DNA of 13,708 nucleotides from Acidimicrobiaceae bacterium (GTDB taxonomy: Bacteria > Actinomycetota > Acidimicrobiia > Acidimicrobiales > RAAP-2). The stretch is taken from positions 14,511 through 28,218 of the forward strand of contig PLXU01000198.1 of assembly GCA_003151555.1 (NCBI GenBank), given 5' to 3'. Below the pieces are notes generated by a model. That model saw only the letters and a program-made list of their open reading frames with translations. It was not told where the DNA came from and made no database searches. Made by a program: the position numbers and the translations under genes. Each line of letters starts with the position of its first letter. The stretch's first letter is position 1. This document shows positions 12,794-13,708 of the stretch, in pieces.

Positions 12794-13708
12794 TGACCAG
12801 AACATTCAATGAGACGATGCCTGAATTAATGCAGCGCACGTACGCGCCCATGGTCGACATTCGCCGTGACCTGCACGCGCACCCCGAACTCTCCTTTGAG
12901 GAGCGACGCACGACCCAAGTTGTTCGAGATCGACTGAGCGAACTGGGCTGGGAACTCGCGACGTGTCCCACTGCGACTGGCGCCGTCGCCGTCTTGCGCG
13001 GCGCGAAGCCGGGAAACCGAGTCATGATCCGCGCGGACATTGACGGGCTGCCCGTCACTGAAGAGCGAGATCTTTCCTACGCGTCGCTCAACGAAGGCGT
13101 CATGCACGCCTGCGGTCACGACGTGCATACGGCCTCGCTGCTGGGGGTGGCCGACCTCCTGGGCCGTTACCGTGACGAGTTGGCCGGCGAATACACCCTC
13201 CTCTTTCAACCGGCCGAGGAGAGCCTGGGTGGTGCGCTCGCGATGATCGCGGGCGGCGTGTTAGAAAGCCATCCCGCTGACTTCGTGATCGGCGCCCACG
13301 TCACGTCAATGCTTCCGCTGGGCTTCGTGGCCACTCGAGCGGGCGTGTTGATGAGTCAGGCCAACGCCCTGCTCGTCGAGATTGAGGGCAAGGGCGGTCA
13401 CGGCGCCATGGCGACCGTCGACGGCAACGTGGTCCTGGCCGTGAGCGCTCTCGCTCCCCGGCTGAGCGAAGTTGCATCGGGGCTGGAGTTCGAAGGCGGA
13501 ACGTGCGCCTGCTCGGCCGGCGTCATTCACGCCGGCACCGCCAACAACGTGGTGCCCCGGCGCGCGCAGTTGCGCGGCACCCTGCGCACCTTTACGCCCG
13601 ATCAACTCGCGCTCTGCCTGAGCCGTCTCGAAACCATCCTGAAAGAAATCGAAGATTCCTTTGGGGTGACCTGTACGCTCTCGCTGCACGACGGAACGCC
13701 CGCCGTCG
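12793..13708 (+). CDS. M20-family amidohydrolase (3' end outside window)
   Basis: 305 codons of an M20 (M20D-type) metallohydrolase, a family that includes hippurate and indole-3-acetyl-amino acid hydrolases and cleaves N-acyl amino acids in the cytoplasm. Visible landmarks are R-R-D-L-H-A-H-P-E-L-S-F-E-E near 24-37, R-A-D-I-D-G-L-P-V, and the metal motif M-H-A-C-G-H-D-V-H-T (His105, Cys107, His109). Also present are Q-P-A-E-E with Glu142/Glu143, G-A-H-V near residue 167, and G-K-G-G-H-G-A in the dimerisation domain. The His near the C-terminus is beyond the edge. The ATG at 12793 is the first good start after the in-frame TAA at 12763 and suits a leaderless promoter; M-P-E-L eight codons later is an alternative. 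It is divergent from tRNA-Arg. The substrate is unknown. Confidence 0.93.
   Translation, partial: MTRTFNETMPELMQRTYAPMVDIRRDLHAHPELSFEERRTTQVVRDRLSELGWELATCPTATGAVAVLRGAKPGNRVMIRADIDGLPVTEERDLSYASLNEGVMHACGHDVHTASLLGVADLLGRYRDELAGEYTLLFQPAEESLGGALAMIAGGVLESHPADFVIGAHVTSMLPLGFVATRAGVLMSQANALLVEIEGKGGHGAMATVDGNVVLAVSALAPRLSEVASGLEFEGGTCACSAGVIHAGTANNVVPRRAQLRGTLRTFTPDQLALCLSRLETILKEIEDSFGVTCTLSLHDGTPAV

Noticed and set aside
1..13708. CRISPR array or complete mobile element
   Set aside because: No regularly spaced repeats, transposase, integrase or phage gene was found on either strand.

Overview
The window looks like chromosomal DNA of a fairly GC-rich actinobacterium. The evidence is a DUF2510 protein, frequent GTG starts, two apparent leaderless promoters and a response regulator close to mycobacterial PhoP. 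An acidimicrobial lineage (Acidimicrobiia) is my best guess. That is an inference from gene style; no rRNA or other marker is present.

Layout. (1) 1-2474, plus strand: a tightly packed operon of a DUF2510 membrane protein, a nitrobindin-like beta-barrel protein and an acyl-CoA dehydrogenase. The last codons of an upstream gene overlap its first start. (2) 2702-4755, minus strand: a UDP-sulfoquinovose synthase-type enzyme (SqdB/SQD1 family) with a palindrome between its likely promoter and ribosome binding site, and upstream of it a seven-helix DUF6629-type membrane protein. (3) 4959-8770: a small signalling locus. Two secreted-protein genes on the minus strand (a two-repeat DUF5666-like protein and an Ala-rich helical protein) lie next to a divergent OmpR/PhoP-type response regulator and histidine kinase. 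Both secreted-protein genes carry an 18-bp direct-repeat box resembling the mycobacterial PhoP site, in the same orientation and at almost the same distance (63 and 64 nt) from the start codon. (4) 8798-10336, minus strand: a secreted PQQ-type beta-propeller protein, convergent with the kinase. (5) 10337-12647: about 2.3 kb poor in genes, with short coding-like fragments, hairpins, palindromes, one tiny Arg-rich ORF and one short lipoprotein ORF. It resembles decayed or foreign DNA. (6) 12648-12721: tRNA-Arg(ACG) on the minus strand, divergent from an M20 amidohydrolase that runs off the right edge.

How the parts may work together. The best candidate for a local system is the PhoP-like two-component pair plus the two secreted proteins that share its putative box. 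A membrane sensor would control exported envelope or extracellular proteins, and the box nearest the regulator could also serve autoregulation. The acyl-CoA dehydrogenase operon and the sulfoquinovose synthase point to lipid metabolism, but nothing in the sequence ties them to the two-component locus.
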